Shown here piece by piece: positions 14,277-16,195 of a DNA stretch of 16,195 bases (positions are counted from its first letter, which is position 1; the number at the start of each line of letters is the position of its first letter). The stretch is from an uncultured Sphingobacteriaceae bacterium (GTDB lineage Bacteria; Bacteroidota; Bacteroidia; Sphingobacteriales; Sphingobacteriaceae). The notes under the pieces are model-generated. The model made no database searches, was not told the origin of the DNA, and saw nothing but the letters and a program-made list of their open reading frames with translations. The stretch is taken from assembly GCA_937875035.1 (NCBI GenBank), contig CALNCF010000420.1, positions 1 to 16,195 of the forward strand, written 5' to 3'. Position numbers and translations under genes: made by a program.

Positions 14277-16142
14277 TTATACCAGGGGAACCGATACGGT
14301 GAAGGTGCTTCCTTCTCCCGGTACGGAGTGTACGCTGATATCGCCGTCCAGCAAACGGATCAATTCATAACAGAGCGAAAGTCCGAGCCCTGTTCCGGCT
14401 TCCTTATGAGTACCCGCCGTGGTATAAAGAACCCGTTTATCAAAAAGCCGGGCTATGTGCTGCTCATCTATTCCCACACCCGAATCCTGTACACGTACGA
14501 TCAGCTTTCCGTCTTGCTGCAAGGCGTGCAGATGAATAGATCCGCCGGAAGGGGTGTATTTGATCGCGTTATGCACGAGGTTCCGCAGTACGATGTTCAG
14601 GATGTTGTGATCCGTATTTACCATGAAGTCGCGATCGAAGTGCGGGGTAAGGGTTAAGCTTTTTCCGGCAATCTCGTTCCGGTATAGCTCCAGGGTACGG
14701 TCAAATAAGAGATGTACAGGCGCTTCGGTCTTCGCTACCTGGAAGCCCTTCATCTGTGTGAGTGTCCACTGCAGCAGGTTGTCGACCATCTCTTCCGTAG
14801 CGGTCAGCGACTGGTGAAGCAGGCGTTTATATTCAGGGATGCGGTGCGCATAGGCAGGGTCGTTGCCCAGCACGTTCACTACGGTGTGCAGGGTATTGAT
14901 CGGTTTCCGGAGGTCATGGCTGATAACTGAGAAGATGACCTGCTGCGTATTATTCAGGGCTTCGAGCTCCGTTTTCTGCTGAAGGATCCTCGCGTTCAAC
15001 GCCTTGGTTTTCTGGTAAGCCGAGTAAAGGGTAAGCCCCAGGAAGAAAAGCAATATCGCGAGAGCCGACATACCGATGATGAACTGGTGATTCTTGGCAA
15101 GCTGTATTTCCTGCAGGGCAATCTTATCGTCCTTCAGCTCGGTATCGTAACGGGTCTGGAGATCGGCCATCTGCATCGACTTTTCCCTGCTGTACATCGT
15201 ATCCCGGATCACCGACCATTCCATGCGGTTGGCCAGGGCTTCCTTGTATCTTCCTCCCTTTTCGTAGACCTTGCTCAGCAGATCGTAACAATCGGCTTCC
15301 AGCGCCACATCCCTGGTTTCTTTCGCGATCTTCATCGCGTTCTGTACATATACAGCAGCGCTGTCTACCTCGTTCATACGGTAATAAAGCTCACCTATGC
15401 TCAGCATCGAGATCGCCCGGGTGTAAGACACTTTCAGGGAGTCACCGATATGCATTGCCTGGCGGAAATAAGACATTGCCTGCTTGTGGTCGCCCAAATC
15501 TTTATACGCGATCCCGGTGTTACCCAGGAGAAAGGATTCGTAATACGAATCTTTTTGCGCGCGCGCGATCACGATTGCTTCGTCGTAAATGGAGATCGCC
15601 TTTTTCAGATCACCCTTTTTATGGTGCATAATGGCCAGCTCGTTCAGCACCTTCGCTTTCTTGTTTTCCAGCTGATGCTGCTCACAGATGGCCAACGCTT
15701 TCTTTATGTATTCTTTCGCTTTTGAAAGCTCATGGTTCTTATCATGGATATTGGCGAGGGTGAGATAGAGCTCTGCGAGCCGGGGATAGTCTTTCTGCTT
15801 TTCACAGAGACGAAGCGCTTTGAGCGCATTCGCTAATGCCGGGGGATAATCGCCGGTGATGAAATAGGCATACGACAACGAATGCCCGCTCCTGATCATC
15901 AGCGTTTCATTATGGATCTTTTCGGCAAGCTGCAATGCAGCAGCCGATACCTTAACAGACTGCGACGGGCTTGTACGCCAGAGGTCGCGGTTAAAGCTCA
16001 GGAGGTGCTCAACCCGTATGGAATCATTGGCCACCAGCGAAATAGCATGCATGGCGCTGTCGAGGCTGGCCTGGTTTTTCGCTAAGGAATGCTTACACAA
16101 AAGCATCGCCGCTACCATCACCAGGAAAAAGAAATGTTTCAT
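14277..16142 (-). CDS. TPR-containing membrane sensor histidine kinase
   Basis: A 621-residue protein from the ATG at 16142; the frame runs to a TTG at 16160, but the signal sequence MKHFFFLVMVAAMLL begins at the ATG. After the signal come several TPR repeats (about 70-305, e.g. ALYLTLANIHD-, LNELAIMHHKKGDL-, LLGNTGIAYKDLGDH-like units) that should lie in the periplasm. A membrane helix follows (about 354-377), then a short coiled coil (378-401). The dimerisation domain has H409 in SVISHDLRKPIN. The ATPase domain has an N-box (NLVHNAIKYTP, about 521-531), G1 DSGVG (553-557) and G2 GTGLGLSL. All catalytic elements are intact. It is convergent with the LytTR regulator gene with only 3 bases between stops. 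They may be partners, although LytTR regulators more often work with LytS-type kinases. The ligand is unknown. Confidence 0.92.
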   Translation of the reverse strand: MKHFFFLVMVAAMLLCKHSLAKNQASLDSAMHAISLVANDSIRVEHLLSFNRDLWRTSPSQSVKVSAAALQLAEKIHNETLMIRSGHSLSYAYFITGDYPPALANALKALRLCEKQKDYPRLAELYLTLANIHDKNHELSKAKEYIKKALAICEQHQLENKKAKVLNELAIMHHKKGDLKKAISIYDEAIVIARAQKDSYYESFLLGNTGIAYKDLGDHKQAMSYFRQAMHIGDSLKVSYTRAISMLSIGELYYRMNEVDSAAVYVQNAMKIAKETRDVALEADCYDLLSKVYEKGGRYKEALANRMEWSVIRDTMYSREKSMQMADLQTRYDTELKDDKIALQEIQLAKNHQFIIGMSALAILLFFLGLTLYSAYQKTKALNARILQQKTELEALNNTQQVIFSVISHDLRKPINTLHTVVNVLGNDPAYAHRIPEYKRLLHQSLTATEEMVDNLLQWTLTQMKGFQVAKTEAPVHLLFDRTLELYRNEIAGKSLTLTPHFDRDFMVNTDHNILNIVLRNLVHNAIKYTPSGGSIHLHALQQDGKLIVRVQDSGVGIDEQHIARLFDKRVLYTTAGTHKEAGTGLGLSLCYELIRLLDGDISVHSVPGEGSTFTVSVPLV

Positions 16143-16195
16143 GTATTTAAAAGTAAACAAGCTTCCGCTTTATATGCCTGCGCGGTAAATGCGTT

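Noticed and set aside
15087..15725. 212-codon open frame on the plus strand inside the histidine kinase gene
   Set aside because: It is the complement of the TPR coding region, which has clear motifs on the minus strand; the translated product shows no domain and is a composition artefact.
16143..16160. N-terminal extension of the histidine kinase to a TTG, and a TACTTTTA box at 16148-16155 as its promoter
   Set aside because: The signal peptide begins at the ATG at 16142. The box is so near the ATG that the transcript would be leaderless, and no -33 element is seen; the promoter probably lies further upstream, outside or at the window edge.
1..16195. CRISPR arrays, tRNA or rRNA genes, insertion sequences, invertible promoter repeats
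   Set aside because: No spaced direct repeats, no transposase or recombinase reading frame, no tRNA-like cloverleaf, and no long inverted repeat pair flanking a promoter could be found by eye.

Overview
The window comes from a Bacteroidota chromosome and carries most of a Wzx/Wzy-type capsule or exopolysaccharide locus, followed by a two-component gene pair. The phylum call rests on a Wzc kinase with a long Gly-Tyr tail, a PHP-type (YwqE/CpsB-like) phosphatase instead of a low-molecular-weight Wzb, a TPR-containing sensor kinase beside a LytTR regulator, weak Shine-Dalgarno sequences, and promoter-like TAnnTTTG boxes. A Chitinophagaceae/Sphingobacteriaceae/Cytophagales-like host is plausible, but there is no rRNA or housekeeping marker to fix the genus.

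Layout. The minus strand, read from 12070 down to 1, is a polysaccharide locus in two transcription blocks. Block 1 is wza (export lipoprotein) and wzc (tyrosine kinase/co-polymerase), closed by an intrinsic terminator directly after the wzc stop. Block 2 starts at 8650 with a winged-helix protein fused to a degenerate nucleotidyltransferase domain. It continues with a UDP-HexNAc 6-dehydrogenase (tviB/wbpO type), a UDP-GlcNAc 4-epimerase (wbpP/tviC type), wzx flippase, wzy polymerase, a GT4-like glycosyltransferase, a CapE/FnlA-type dehydratase, a stand-alone cupin sugar epimerase, and the N-terminal 169 codons of a CapF/FnlB-type reductase cut by the window edge. The genes are tightly packed and several overlap.

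On the plus strand, divergent from wza, is the PHP tyrosine phosphatase expected to oppose Wzc. A 459-base non-coding gap follows, containing an unusual set of alternating inverted repeats. Then come a LytTR response regulator and, convergent with it and only 3 bases away, a TPR sensor histidine kinase.

How the genes work together (inference from families): the 6-dehydrogenase and 4-epimerase should make UDP-GalNAcA. The CapE, cupin and CapF proteins should make an N-acetyl-6-deoxyhexosamine such as L-FucNAc (the 2-epimerase would lie outside the window). The glycosyltransferase helps build the repeat unit, Wzx flips it, Wzy polymerises it, and Wzc and Wza control chain length and export. The phosphatase resets Wzc phosphorylation. 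The initiating transferase is not seen here.

Most notable points: a run of ten G residues inside wzy whose gain or loss of one base truncates the polymerase (candidate phase switch); the winged-helix/pseudo-nucleotidyltransferase protein heading the biosynthesis block behind its own terminator and next to a palindrome; the split of CapF-type chemistry into a separate cupin gene; and the 1:2 / 2:3 / 3:4 alternating hairpin arms at 13084-13151.
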